Assembly: GCA_963556255.1 (NCBI GenBank)
Contig: OY744611.1
Location: forward strand, 856,091 to 920,090
DNA from: Allolobophora icterica
Taxonomy: Eukaryota > Annelida > Clitellata > Crassiclitellata > Lumbricidae
DNA length: 64,000 nt
Direction: 5' to 3'
Each line of letters opens with the position of its first letter. Within the stretch, counting starts at the first letter, position 1. Positions 12,648-25,272 of the stretch are shown here, piece after piece. Below the pieces are notes generated by a model. The model did no database searches and was not told the origin of the DNA. It saw only the letters and a program-made list of their open reading frames with translations. The translations under genes and the position numbers were made by a program.

Positions 12648-12655
12648 TGTGTGTG

Positions 12656-12700
<45 letters not shown>

Positions 12701-12705
12701 GTGTG

Positions 12706-12756
<51 letters not shown>

Positions 12757-12817
12757 GTGTGTGTGTGTGTGTACGTGTGCGTGTGCGTGTGCGTGTGCGT
12801 GTGCGTGTGCGTGTGTG
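12648..12817. repeat. (TG)n microsatellite
   Basis: About 170 bp of TG dinucleotides with scattered GC interruptions, ending in (GTGTGC)n. The apparent open frames here are repeat artefacts. Confidence 0.98.
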
Positions 12818-13062
12818 ATAGTAAAGCCAACTCACGAGTGTCATAGCAGAGTATCAAATATTGGGGAATGCAACTGCATAATTTAATAAGGAGTGACGTT
12901 AACGGCCAATCGGCAATACAGAGCAAATGTCAAATGCATAACAGAAAACAATCATTAGATTTTACCGATAAAAATGAATTATTAAGTGCACGATTTCAGT
13001 GCATCAATGACTCCATGCACAAATTATAACTACTATGTATAATTTAAGACATTCACCTTAGT

Positions 13063-13557
13063 CAGAGGCGTGTTTATAGAAAATGGGGCCCTAGGCGCAA
13101 TCATTTTGGGGCCCTCTGAACGTGTAGACTGAGCAGCAGCGGCGACCTTGTTTGAAAAAAGAGGTGAATTTTTGTTTAGGAGCGCGACAAAATTTATTGA
13201 CTTTTTGTGTGTCTTCAAAATGTGGGGTGGGAACTGCATGCTGTGTTCCCCAAATGTGGGTCTTGTCCCCCTCGACACCCCGGGATTATCGCCCATGAGG
13301 TTGAGAGTCTGAAACTCTGGTGGGGTTTAGCCAATCATGTGCAAAAACCCACGAAGTTGAACTCAAAGCCGTTTTTGTGAGTGTTATTGACCCTGTCGTT
13401 ATGATTACTTATAGAAGCTATTTCAAGGAATGTGAAGTTATTTGGTTTTATGTTATATTTTATAATTGGAAGAAATATTTTCAGTCGTTTGGGCCCCTCC
13501 CGAGATTTGGGGGCCCTAGGCGCGCACATAGTGCGCCTATGTGTAAATGCGCCTCTG
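13063..13557. mobile_element. Non-autonomous hAT element
   Basis: Inverted ends CAGAGGCG(T/C)(G/A)TTTA and a perfect 8-bp duplication ACCTTAGT (13055-13062 and 13558-13565). GGGGCCCTAGGCGC words lie just inside both ends. Internal frames show no transposase motif. Confidence 0.88.
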
Positions 13558-13787
13558 ACCTTAGTTAGAGGCAAATAATGGAATCAATTAAATCATAAAA
13601 TTACCAAAACCAAAAAAATACTATCTATTCAGAATGCATGCTAACCTACATGAAAAAATAACATCCAGGATTAATCTAAGTAGAATAAGCGAAAAATGTT
13701 CTTCCTGTATATGGTACATCAGTAAGACAAATACAATATAAAAGGATTCTAGTCTAATGTAAAGTCTCTCAAAGTGATGCACAGCTG

Positions 13788-13956
13788 CAGGGGCGTCTAC
13801 ACCATAGAAACCTTAGAGCAAATGCTCCATCCAAGAAATAGGGGGTAAGATCTGTCAGTGTGTGTGCCACCATTTTAGGGGGAAGGAACGGGAAGGGGGG
13901 AAGAAGAGGGAGAAAAAGGACCTTGCTCCAATGACTTAGGGGGATAGACGCCCCTG
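13788..13956. mobile_element. Short hAT MITE, 169 bp
   Basis: Inverted ends CAGGGGCGTCTA (13788-13799 and 13945-13956) and a perfect duplication CACAGCTG (13780-13787 and 13957-13964). Its G-rich interior has no coding capacity. Confidence 0.9.
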
Positions 13957-14333
13957 CACAGCTGACATCTCTGTACATTGTCTAGTCCAGCAGAAGTATC
14001 GTTGTACAATGTAGATAAATTCAATCAGTAAACAGTCAAGTTTTCAAAAGAATAAAGCCCAAGCTGCAAAAGTTTACTGCATCCTTGAATAGTATCAAAA
14101 TCTATTTTCTTATGCACTGCAGCGATTTTTATACTGTTACATTAATGAGAAACTGAACACCTTAGAAATGTGGTGCTTTTGAAAAGGTTCTTCTACTATT
14201 GACTCCCTATGCCAGAATGATTATATCAAGCTATTTTGTAATAAAAGTGAAACTCATTAAGTTTTGTATCTCCACACTTCTAAAATACCTTTTCTTTTCT
14301 CAAATCACAATTGTTTCAAAATTTCTTCAGTCT

Positions 14334-14648
14334 TTAACAATGGGCATAGCAGCACAGGTGAACAAATAATTCGTCGGGTGGATAAAAGTAATGGCTAGAA
14401 CAATGCTCTAGAAATTCCTTCTCTGATTCTAGCATTTCATCACATATACCACATTCAAAAGATTTTGCCAGAAACGGTTTTGCATCCTCAGGTGATTCGG
14501 ATTTTATAATATGAAGAGTTTCTTCATGACTAATATTCACAGAAGAATTTCTAATATCATTGGAATCATGATGCATGTTTCTTGACAAACATTCACTTGG
14601 TTTATGAACAACATCCGCGCCACCATACGTGAAGTATTGGTCTGATAG
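14334..14648 (-). pseudogene. 3' part of ZNF gene B beyond a nonsense codon
   Basis: This continues gene B in the same frame after the TGA at 14649-14651. It reads LSDQYFTYGGADVVHKPSE and onward through the linker to the tail finger [21 protein letters not shown] and the stop at 14334. No other break occurs, so one base change separates B from a full-length product. The tail finger here has 12 residues between the Cys and His pairs; C, D and F have 11. Confidence 0.85.
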
Positions 14649-16004
14649 TCAAACTCCATCACTTTCCATGTTAAGATCCTGTGGCTGAATTCCTGAATAC
14701 AGTTTGAACTGCTTGGTTGAAGAACCCCTCTCGTTACCAGGTTTCTCACACATGTGCCGCCTTTCACCTGAGTGAGTTCTATTGTGTTTATTTAGACCTT
14801 CAAGTCGTCTGAATCCTTTATGACAAACCTCAGATATGTATAGTTTCTCCCCAGTATGCGTTCTCATGTGCATTTTCAGATTGCAACCTATAGAAAATGT
14901 TTTACAACAGACCTGACACTTGTATGGTTTCTCCCCAGTATGGGTTCTCATATGCTTCCTCAGAGAATCTCCGTCAGCAAATGATTTCTGACATAACTGA
15001 CATTTGTATGGTTTCTGCCCAGAATGGGTTCTACTCAAATGCTTCTGCAGATAACGTCTTTCACCAAATGATTTTTGACATAACTGACATGTGTATGGTT
15101 TCTCTCCAGTATGCGTTTTCATGTGCATTTTCAGATGAGTACCTCTAGTAAACGTTTTAGTACAGACCTGACAGTGATGTGGTTTCTCTGCAGTGTGGGT
15201 TCTGATGTGACGATTCAGAGTATTACCTAAGGCAAAGGATTTCTGACACAAATGGCATTTGTATGTTTTCTCTGCAGTATGAATTCTTATGTGACAATTT
15301 AGAGTACTGCCTTTAGCGAATGATTTCTGACATAACTGACATTTGTATGGTTTCTCTCCTGTATGAATTGTCATGTGACGATTCAAAGTATTGCCTTCGG
15401 CAAATGATTTCTGACATAACTGACATTTGTATGGTTTCTCTCCAGTATGAGTTGTCATGTGACGATTCAGAGTACTAGCTTCAGCAAATGATTTTTGACA
15501 CACCTGACATTTGTATGGTTTCTCTCCAGTATGAGTTTTCATGTGACGATTCAGAGTACTGTCTTGAGAAAACGATTTCTGACACACCTGACATTTGTAT
15601 GGTTTCTCACCAGTATGAATTCTCATGTGACGACTCAGAGTTCTGCCTTCAGCAAATGATTTTTGACATAACTGACATTTGTATGGTGTTTCTCCAGAAT
15701 GCTTTCTCATGTGAACCATCAAGGTATCTGATCTAGTAAATGATTTGTCACATAACTGGCATTTGTTTTGCTTATCTGTAGTCTGGTTCTTAGTATGAGA
15801 TGTCAGATCTTCACCTTGAGCGCATGATTTCTGAAGTAAAAAATGTTCATGTGATAATTTCCCAAAATTGGTTCTTATGTGCTTCTCCAAATCACGAGAA
15901 TGTGCAAATGATTCGTTAGATAATTCGGATTTGGAAGTCTTTTCTTCAGCACAAGTTGTTGTATTCATTTGAAAGCAATAGCTTGTGTAGACATTTTCTG
16001 CCAT
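14649..16004 (-). CDS. C2H2 zinc-finger protein B, tail cut off by a premature TGA
   Basis: I place the start at ATG 16004 ([10 protein letters not shown]), which is conserved in F. An ATG at 16058 is also open but lies in sequence that differs from the paralogs. About 451 residues: a 90-residue N-terminal region with a degenerate finger ([14 protein letters not shown]), then 12 C2H2 fingers with TGEKPYKC linkers. Finger 9 has one extra residue before its last His, and finger 12 (SEVCHKGF) has lost its first Cys. The frame ends [14 protein letters not shown] at TGA 14651-14649, where the paralogs have CGA. This is a C-to-T change at a CpG and removes the shared tail finger. There is one finger cluster and no internal cassette duplication. 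Function is inferred only from family: nuclear DNA binding. It may be a recent pseudogene or a truncated protein. Confidence 0.85.
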   Translation of the reverse strand: MAENVYTSYCFQMNTTTCAEEKTSKSELSNESFAHSRDLEKHIRTNFGKLSHEHFLLQKSCAQGEDLTSHTKNQTTDKQNKCQLCDKSFTRSDTLMVHMRKHSGETPYKCQLCQKSFAEGRTLSRHMRIHTGEKPYKCQVCQKSFSQDSTLNRHMKTHTGEKPYKCQVCQKSFAEASTLNRHMTTHTGEKPYKCQLCQKSFAEGNTLNRHMTIHTGEKPYKCQLCQKSFAKGSTLNCHIRIHTAEKTYKCHLCQKSFALGNTLNRHIRTHTAEKPHHCQVCTKTFTRGTHLKMHMKTHTGEKPYTCQLCQKSFGERRYLQKHLSRTHSGQKPYKCQLCQKSFADGDSLRKHMRTHTGEKPYKCQVCCKTFSIGCNLKMHMRTHTGEKLYISEVCHKGFRRLEGLNKHNRTHSGERRHMCEKPGNERGSSTKQFKLYSGIQPQDLNMESDGV

Positions 16005-16099
16005 CGTTGATGCAAGTGCAGCCTTCACCAGTGATAGCCTTTGACGTCTAGGAGACATCTAGGAGACCTTCAGTTAGGTTAACGTTTAAGATGTTTAAA

Positions 16100-16400
16100 A
16101 ATGTGTTCATGTTTAATGTGTCAATTATTCCTTTCGCATAAAGTAAGAAAGCAGTCGCACACAAAAACAATTCTATATGTGACTAATAATGAAGCCGTCC
16201 AATTTCTGTAGAATCTCACACCCATATGCTGTTCTTGAATAGTTGGGTTAAATGATGATGAAATAGTTGCCAATACTGAATGCTGTAGGCAAATAAATCC
16301 ACTGTAATGTTCTTGTACAAATCTATTTTGAAGTACTAGTAGAATGTTGTTCGTCTTCACGCACTTGGAAAATTTAAAACAGCAACATTTAAGTTTCGAT
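16100..16400 (-). promoter_or_regulatory. Conserved 5' flank of ZNF B
   Basis: On the minus strand this contains TCTACAGAAATTGGACGGCT and TTATTAGTCACATATAGAA. Close counterparts lie upstream of C (about 22510-22570), D (35165-35215) and F (55005-55050). It may be 5' UTR or distal intron rather than promoter. Conservation only reflects shared ancestry unless it exceeds that of neighbouring flank. Confidence 0.45.
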
Positions 16401-16664
16401 TTGTTTTAAATTTTATTAAATTCATTGTTGCTCTTAAAGAAGGCTGGTTGTTATTACATTGAGGTCTGAATATTTCCATCCACATTTAACATACATATAT
16501 AGTGTAGCTCTTTATTGTATCTCATGTCATGTCACTAGCTACAGAAAAATAATAAAAACAAGTACTAGGCTAGCTTAGGTTAGGTACATGTATCAGCCGT
16601 ATGGGACACAACTGAGACATCCAAAAGAGACTAATGTCCCACTAAGTTGAAGGTTCTAGGACTT

Positions 16665-16906
16665 TTCGCCCCCGGAAGATTCGCCCCCGACATTTCGACC
16701 CGGAAGTTTCGCCCCCGTCGATCCAGCTTCTAGTCTTAGTTACATTTTCATCATAGATCCAGTTTCTAGCCTTCTAGTTACATTTTCATCGCTAATCCAG
16801 CTTCTAGTCTTAGTCACATTTTCATCATGGATCCCGGAGGCGAAACTTCCTAAGGGGGCGAATCTTCCCGGCGGCGAAATGTCGGGGGCGAATCTTCCGG
16901 GGGCGA
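16665..16906. mobile_element. Foldback element with core minisatellite (end type 4)
   Basis: G/C-rich inverted arms (16665-16697 and 16875-16906) match over 32 bp and contain repeated TTCGCCCCCGGAAGA words. About 120 bp of core minisatellite (CCAGCTTCTAGTCTTAG...) lies between. CTAAGTTGAA occurs on both sides (16642-16651 and 16934-16943), a possible duplication. There is no coding capacity. Confidence 0.7.
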
Positions 16907-17244
16907 TTCTTCCGGGGGCGAAATTTCCGTATCCCTAAGTTGAATCAATAGTTGGTGCATGTATCTTTGGCAAGGCAAAGTTTCAGTTTCTTATCATAAT
17001 TTTTAACCTAAGTGTTTTCCTTGCTTAATCACGAGAAACCATGTTGTAAGCGATTGATTCATGATGGCATATGCAATGCTTCTAACGATATAATATAATG
17101 TCCTCAACGAAAACCATGAAGCTGGAACTATTATCTTAGCAGCATTTGTAAATGATCAAGCCTTGCATTTAAAATGTGCTAATTGACACTACGACAAAAT
17201 AATATCAACAAAAGTGACAAAGTTTATCAGTTTAAGCATTAAAA

Positions 17245-17901
17245 GGGTAAACGTACGCTTTAGCGTATTTAATTATTGGCAGGATTTCGAAAAAATGAAT
17301 AGCGTAAATAATTATTTCACCCACCTTCCAGCTCCTAGTTTAGTTTAATATTACACGTTTTAATCGTTCATCCATCCAGCTTCCAGTTTTAGCTCATTTA
17401 CATCGCATATCCAGCTTCTATTTCAAGTTTTACTATGATATGTTTTCATCGCTCATCCACGGCAATGATATCGGCGTTAAACGATAGACCCTATAGTTTA
17501 ATCGCAATTCCAAAGTCTTCTAGTTTCCGTTTTATTATGTAATATTTTGATCATTTATCCAGCTTCTAGTTTCAATAATAATTTCATCAATCATCCAACT
17601 TCTAGTTTGTTATATTTTCATCAGTCATCACAATTGCTGATAACTCTCCACTATAATAAGAGTGTACATATAATTAACGCACCTAACGTGGAGGATTACC
17701 TTCTTCGCACATCCAGCTTCTCGTTTGATCTCCATTTTCATCGCTTAGCCAGCTTCCAATTTGACTTATATTTTCATCGCTCATCCAGCTTCCAGTTTGA
17801 TTTCCATTTTCATCGCTCATACAGCTTCTAATAATAAATAGGCTAAAGCGAACGTGGACATTTCGTCCAATAATTAAATACGCCAAAACGTACGTTTACC
17901 C
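17245..17901. mobile_element. Foldback/MITE-like element with core minisatellite (end type 5)
   Basis: Inverted ends of 35 bp with a few mismatches (17245-17279 and 17867-17901, starting GGGTAAACGTACG) are flanked by ATTAAAA on both sides (17238-17244 and 17902-17908). The core holds a dozen minisatellite units and a unique spacer (GATATCGGCGTTAAACGATA) clearly related to the spacer in the end-type-3 element at about 10985, although the ends are unrelated. It lies in the putative first intron of gene B. Confidence 0.85.
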
Positions 17902-17929
17902 ATTAAAAGTAGAATTCCCGACAATACGG

Positions 17930-17960
17930 GTCTTACTTTCATCCATACAAAATGGCCAGA
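17930..17960 (-). promoter_or_regulatory. Putative first exon/promoter of ZNF B with YY1-like site
   Basis: On the minus strand, GGCCATTTTG (17957-17948) is followed by TATGGATGAAA and then GTAAG (17936-17932), a consensus splice donor. The same arrangement occurs at D (32930) and F (52931). CAAAATGGC is the core of YY1-type sites, which commonly sit near animal transcription starts. The exon assignment is inference. Confidence 0.5.
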
Positions 17961-18070
17961 TATGAAACGTATGACTCGTGTGAAATGGAAGCCAAATTTT
18001 AAAACTTTCCGACATCTAGCGAATACAATTTTCTTTTCAGAAACGAATACAAACATATGACTTCTTCCCT

Positions 18071-20023
<1,953 letters not shown>

Positions 20024-20031
20024 TTCTAAGG

Positions 20032-20781
20032 CCGTGGTTTTTTCTATTAGACAAAGCACTCATTTGCTCACGGGACCGAACGCGTTTCACCGTTCAATTT
20101 TTCAAGAAATAAATATTATTGTAACTTGTAATGTTAACTTGCAACTTGTAAAGTTTTCAATTCGCTCCTTAGCCATATCTGTTACACCTCTTTGGAACTA
20201 ATTCCCACCAGAATTACGACAATCACGGGTCCCATCTTACCAACTCATCATAACATCACTTCTGTATCTCTCCGCAGGTCTTTCATTCAAAGCTTAAACA
20301 CTGCTTTTTCAGAAATGTAATCCCGATTCCTCCTCTTCCTCGCACCTCCCTTCCCCCCGTCAATTCTAAACACCACCCACTTTACAGGCTTACCTACCTA
20401 CCTACCTTATCTGCCTACCTGATCCGTCGATCTGGATCTTGACTTGGAACCGAATTTGATCGTAGGCCTACCTACCATTGATCAATTTTTTACTGAGCGC
20501 ATAGGAATAATCTGGTTCCCGCGACTCCACTTTTAGTGGCGCTGCGGAAATCTAGAGATAACGATTACAATTATTGTTCGGGTAATATTTATATTTTAGA
20601 ATATTAAACTTTGAATATCGTGTCTAGTAAGAACGACTGAAAGCTGTGAAGAATCCTGTTCGTTGTTCATCCTTTTGGGAATTCATTTGGCGTTTCAAAT
20701 TTTAGTTTGAACTCCGGCGGAAGCTCTGTCCAACTCTCGCGGAACCCTAGGGTTCCGCGGAACCCCGGTTGAAATACACTG
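20032..20781. mobile_element. Decayed hAT element with LINE insertion
   Basis: The right end (20739-20781: GGTTCCGCGGAACCCCGGTTGAAATACACTG, given here as its position and end word CAGTGTATTTCAA on the minus strand) is typical of hAT. The left end CCGTGGTTTTTT is diverged. The flanks TTCTAAGG (20024-20031) and CTCTAAGG (20782-20789) match at 7 of 8 bases. A LINE fragment lies inside. Confidence 0.6.
20140..20460 (+). pseudogene. L2-like LINE reverse transcriptase C-terminus
   Basis: Plus-strand translation gives AISVTPLWN followed by FPPELRQSRVPS and a KAxTLLFQK-like end. This corresponds to the usual C-terminus of L2/CR1 reverse transcriptases (FSVxxPxLWNxLPxxLR...FKxxLKTHLF). Stops interrupt it. 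It is nested inside the hAT element 20032-20781. Confidence 0.55.
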
Positions 20782-20835
20782 CTCTAAGGTAAAGAAACAA
20801 ACATACATCCGTATATATACACATAGCGTTCAAAC

Positions 20836-21097
<262 letters not shown>

Positions 21098-21132
21098 TAT
21101 ATAAGCATATATGCATGTGTGTGTGTGTATAT

Positions 21133-21650
21133 TGTAGCGGGTTCAACCTAACAACAGCTCAAAGAAACTCGTTTGTCTAGTTTAACAGGTATAATTCTCC
21201 AAACAAAAATATCAAACACAAATAATTATCGATACATTACCCAACCGTAGATGACGGTGGAAAACGGTTCGTTCATCACTCACGGAAGAACGCCAACGAA
21301 AACCTGGTCTTCAATGCAGCAACAGGCTGACGACCAGAAAAGTAGACGCGTAGAAAGACGTCAAACACCACAGGTGTAAAGCCTCACGAAACTAGCTTAA
21401 CTAGCATGCAAACACAGGAAGTACTCGGACAAGACTACGCCCATCGGCAGTATCATCAGAGACTTCTCTCGGGAAGTACTCGGACAAGACTACGCCCGTC
21501 GGCAGTATAATCAGAGTCTTCCTCCACACACCCTATTCTCTGTCCTTATATGGGATATCTTTCCCCGCTAGAGGTCTCTGCTCAGCCAAAGAAACCATTC
21601 AAGCAGAACCCTTGCCCATCCTAAGACTAGTCAGTCATGGGATCCTAACA
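21133..21650. mobile_element. Probable solo LTR
   Basis: It starts TGTAGCGGGTTCAACC and ends GGATCCTAACA, the TG...CA form of LTRs, with ATAT on both sides (21129-21132 and 21651-21654). A TATA-like CTTATATGGG lies at about 21544. An internal direct repeat of about 45 bp (GGAAGTACTCGGACAAGACT) occurs at 21418 and 21474. The 4-bp duplication falls in AT-rich sequence, so boundaries are tentative. No internal retrotransposon genes are present. Confidence 0.5.
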
Positions 21651-21914
21651 ATATATATAATATATTACTTTATAACATACATATAGCATACGTCCGTATA
21701 GCATACGGTCAGTAAGTATACAGCATTAAATTCTATTAGTATTTAAATGTAGAAATACCAATAATTATTTGAAATAAGACCTACTAGTAATATTATTTCC
21801 ATTAGGCTAATACATTTTGTGAGGTAGCAAGTTACAATCTATTCGCTAGATGACAGGCCCTACTTTCTAATAAATCTGCCTTATTTGTCACCGTAGTGTA
21901 AAGCTTCAATCGCT

Positions 21915-21924
21915 CGCCATTTTG
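21915..21924 (+). promoter_or_regulatory. YY1-like site upstream of ZNF C
   Basis: CGCCATTTTG lies about 80 bp after CGCTAGATGAC, the same order as at D (CGCTAGATGTC then CGCCATTTTG) and F. The following GATGAAAGTAAG donor is not preserved here; the nearest GGTAAG is at about 21980. Confidence 0.4.
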
Positions 21925-22184
21925 TGTTCATGACATTATAAAGGAGATTATGGTGAAAATTCGAGTTTAATGCAAAACCTGGTAAGATTTTATACATCTG
22001 GGCGTATAATTTGGTGGGAAAACACATTTAATTAACGGCAGCTACGTCAATGAGAGATTTGCTAATATAATGTTTTATTTTTGTCGTGGACGAAGGCAGG
22101 AACACTTTCATGCACAAACCTTCGTGAATGCGCATTCGAATGTGAATAATTCGGTAATCGTCCAGTTTAGGTGCTTTAATTATT

Positions 22185-22450
22185 TCTCATTGAATGGTCA
22201 ATATTTTCATCGATCTTCCAGCTTTCAGTATGAGCTCCATATTCATCGCTGTTCCAGCTTCTAGTTTGAGCAATGTTTTCATCCCTAATTCAGCTTTTAG
22301 TTTGAGCTATATTTCCATTGGCCATCCAACTTCTAGTTTAAATTTAAATACGACACGTTTTCATCACTCATCCAGCTTCTATTTTAAGTTTTATTATGTA
22401 ATATTTTCATCGCTCATCCAACTTCTATTTTAAATTTTATTATGTAAAAT
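22185..22450. repeat. Core minisatellite array without clear inverted ends
   Basis: About seven units of the 36-bp repeat (TCCAGCTTCTAGTTTGAGC alternating with TTTTCATCGCTCA). I could not find a matching inverted end pair around it. It lies between the putative promoter and coding exon of gene C. Confidence 0.8.
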
Positions 22451-22744
22451 CGTTCACCATACAACTTTCATTAGTGTCATCATTTACCCCACTACACAAG
22501 AACAGCATAAGCATGTGAAATTCTACACAGATTGCATAGCTTCATTATTAGTCACAAATGTAACTGTTTTTCTGTCTGACTACTTTATTACTTTATCCAG
22601 AATGAATAATTGAAACATTAAACACAAACCCACGTTTTAAACATCCGAAACGTTAACCTAAATGAAAGCCTCAGAGATGTCATTAACTGCAGATTGCTGG
22701 TACGTCAAAGGCTATCAGAGGTGAAGGTTGCACTGGCATCAACC

Positions 22745-23338
22745 ATGACGGGAAGTATCTATACAAGCTTTTGCTTTCAAATGAATACTACAACTCGTGC
22801 TGAAGAAAACTTCCAAATCTGAAACATGTAGAGAATCGTTTGCACATTCTAGTGAATTTGAAAACCACTTAAGAAATAATTTTGGCAAAATATCACATAA
22901 GCATCAGTTACTTCATGTGCTCAAGGTGAAACTTTCACACCTCATAGCAGGATCCAAATTAGAGCCAAGTGCTCAATGTGAAACTCTGACAACTCATACA
23001 ATGCACCAGACTAGAGATAAGCAATGCAAATGACCATTATGTGGGAAATCATTTACTAAAGTAGATGGCGTGATGGTTCATATGAGAAAGCATTCTGGAG
23101 AGAAAACATACAAATGTAAGTTTTGTCATAAGTCATTTGCTGAACGCAGTGCCCTGCATTGTCACATCAGAACCAATACTGGCGAGAAACCATACACATG
23201 TGAGATTTGGCAAGAAGGATCTAAGGAAACAGAAAAAAGGCAGCACATGTGTGAGGAACCTGATAACGAGAGTGTTTCTTCAACCAATCAGCTCAAACTG
23301 CAGAAAACAGCCATAGCATCGTTATATGGAAAGTAAAA
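22745..23338 (+). pseudogene. Decayed 5' module of ZNF gene C
   Basis: ATG 22745 ([21 protein letters not shown]) corresponds to the [10 protein letters not shown] start of F. A 2-bp loss near 22808 shifts the frame. A TGT-to-TGA change at about 23032 kills the first finger, extra sequence sits at about 22920-22980, and later fingers have lost ligands (CEIWQEG). The module therefore cannot be translated through. Downstream modules remain open from ATG 23422. Confidence 0.85.
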
Positions 23339-23421
23339 GAGTTGTTCACATACCTGACCAATAGTTTACGTTTGGTAGCCCAGCTGTTATTGATAAACCA
23401 AGTGAACGTTTATCAAGAAAC

Positions 23422-25272
23422 ATGCATCATGATTCCAGTGAAATTAGAACTTCTTTCGTGCAAAGTAGTCATGAAGAATGTCTTCATATTGACAAATCCG
23501 GATCATCTGAGGCTGCAGAACCGCCTCTGGCAAATTCTTTCTCTCTAAATCGTCACATGAGTTCTGAAACACTTACTGGTGAGAAACCTTACAAATGTCA
23601 GGTATGTCAGAAATCATTTGCCTCACGTGAATCTCTGAATCGTCACATGAGAATTCATACTGGAGAGAAACCATACAAATGTCAGTTTTGTCAGAATTCA
23701 TTTGCATTAAGTTGTACTCTGACTAATCACATTAGAACCCATACTGGAGAGAAACCATTCAACTGTCAGGTCTGTTCTAAAACATTTGCCAGAGGAAGTT
23801 ATCTGAAAATACACATGAGAACCCATACTGGAGATAAACCATACATATGTGAGGTTTGTCATAAAGGATTCAGGGAACGTAAAGATCTAAAGAAACACAA
23901 AAGAACTCACTCAGGTGAAAGGCGACACATGGGTGAGAAACCGGATAAAATTAGAAATTCTTTTGTGCAAAATAGTCACGAAGGATGTCTGTCTGAGGAT
24001 GTTGAACCGTTTCTAGCAAAATCTTTTTCTCTGAATCGTCAGTTAACAACTCATACTAGAGAGAAATCATACAAATGTGAGTTATGTCAGAGAACATTTG
24101 CCTTACGTGATACTCTGAATCGTCACATGAGAATTCATACTGGAGAGAAACCATACAAATGTCAGTTTTGTCAGAACTCATTTGCCTTAGGTAAAACTCT
24201 GGATAATCACATTAGAACCCATACTGGAGAGAAACCATACAACTGTCAGGTCTGTTCTAAAACATTTGCCAGAGGAAGTTATCTGAAAAAGCACATGAGA
24301 ACCCATACTGGAGAGAAACCATACATGTGTGAGGTTTGTTGTAAAGGATTCAGAGAATGTAAGGATCTAAAGAAACACAAAAGAACTCACTCAGGTGAAA
24401 GGCGAGACATGTGTGAGAAACCGGATAATGAGAGCGGTTCTTCAACCATACAGTTCAAACTGCATGCAGGAATACAGCCACAGGATCTTAATATGGAAAG
24501 TGATGGAGTTCGACTATCAGACCAATTGTTCACGTGTGATAGCCCAGATGTTATTGATAAACCAAGTGAATGTTTATCAAGAAACATGAATCATGAATCT
24601 AGTGAAATTCGAAATTCTTTTGTGCAAAGTAGTCATGAAGAATGTCTTCATATTGACAAATCCGGATCATCTGAGGATGCAAAACCTTTTCTGGCAAAAT
24701 CTTTTGCTCTAAATCTTCACATGAGTTCTGAAGCTCATACTGGAGAGAAACCTTACAAATGTCAGGTATGTCAGAAGTCATTTGCCTTACGTGATACTCT
24801 GAATCGTCACATGAGAATTCATACTGGAGAGAAACCATACAAATGTCAGTTTTGTCAGAATTCATTTGCATTAATTGGTACTCTAAGTAATCACACGAGA
24901 ACCCATACTGGAGAGAAACCATACAACTGTCATGTCTGTTCTAAAACATTTGCAAGAGGAAGTTATCTGAAAAAGCACATGAGAACCCACACTGCAGAGA
25001 AACCATACATGTGTGAGGTTTGTTGTGAAGGATTCAGAGAATGTAAGGATCTAAAGAAACACGAAAAAACTCACTCAGGTGAAAGGCGACACATGGGTGA
25101 GAAACCGGATTATGAGAGTGGTTCTTCAACCATACAGTTCAAACTGCATGCAGGAATACAGCCACAGGATCTTGATATGGAAAGTGGTGGAGTTCGACTA
25201 TCAGACCAATTGTTCACGTTTGATAGCCTAGATGTTATTGATAAACCAAGTGAATGTTTATCAAAATCATGA
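23422..25272 (+). CDS. C2H2 zinc-finger protein C, first open part
   Basis: Open for 616 residues from ATG (AACATGCATC). Three finger-plus-linker cassettes follow, each with about 4 fingers of the form [26 protein letters not shown]..., CQVCSKTFARGSYLK and CEVC.KGFRE. Each cassette then has a linker including [26 protein letters not shown] and ECLHIDKSGSSED and begins the next with KSFALNRHMSSETHT. The first linker is shorter than the others. The frame ends at 25272 because 8 bp (GAAACATG relative to the neighbouring copies) are missing at about 25271. Without that loss it would read on into the next cassette. Whether it is expressed is unknown; the parts before and after are broken. Confidence 0.7.
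   Translation: MHHDSSEIRTSFVQSSHEECLHIDKSGSSEAAEPPLANSFSLNRHMSSETLTGEKPYKCQVCQKSFASRESLNRHMRIHTGEKPYKCQFCQNSFALSCTLTNHIRTHTGEKPFNCQVCSKTFARGSYLKIHMRTHTGDKPYICEVCHKGFRERKDLKKHKRTHSGERRHMGEKPDKIRNSFVQNSHEGCLSEDVEPFLAKSFSLNRQLTTHTREKSYKCELCQRTFALRDTLNRHMRIHTGEKPYKCQFCQNSFALGKTLDNHIRTHTGEKPYNCQVCSKTFARGSYLKKHMRTHTGEKPYMCEVCCKGFRECKDLKKHKRTHSGERRDMCEKPDNESGSSTIQFKLHAGIQPQDLNMESDGVRLSDQLFTCDSPDVIDKPSECLSRNMNHESSEIRNSFVQSSHEECLHIDKSGSSEDAKPFLAKSFALNLHMSSEAHTGEKPYKCQVCQKSFALRDTLNRHMRIHTGEKPYKCQFCQNSFALIGTLSNHTRTHTGEKPYNCHVCSKTFARGSYLKKHMRTHTAEKPYMCEVCCEGFRECKDLKKHEKTHSGERRHMGEKPDYESGSSTIQFKLHAGIQPQDLDMESGGVRLSDQLFTFDSLDVIDKPSECLSKS

Noticed and set aside
12519..12926. Val-Cys and His-Thr repeat proteins
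   Set aside because: Artefacts of the (TG)n array, open on both strands.
15488..15736. Antisense frames over ZNF exons ([19 protein letters not shown]; also 36255-36593, 37248-37637, 58081-58455)
   Set aside because: Reverse-strand reading of repeated TGEKPYKC codons gives the same peptide wherever fingers occur; no start or regulation supports them.
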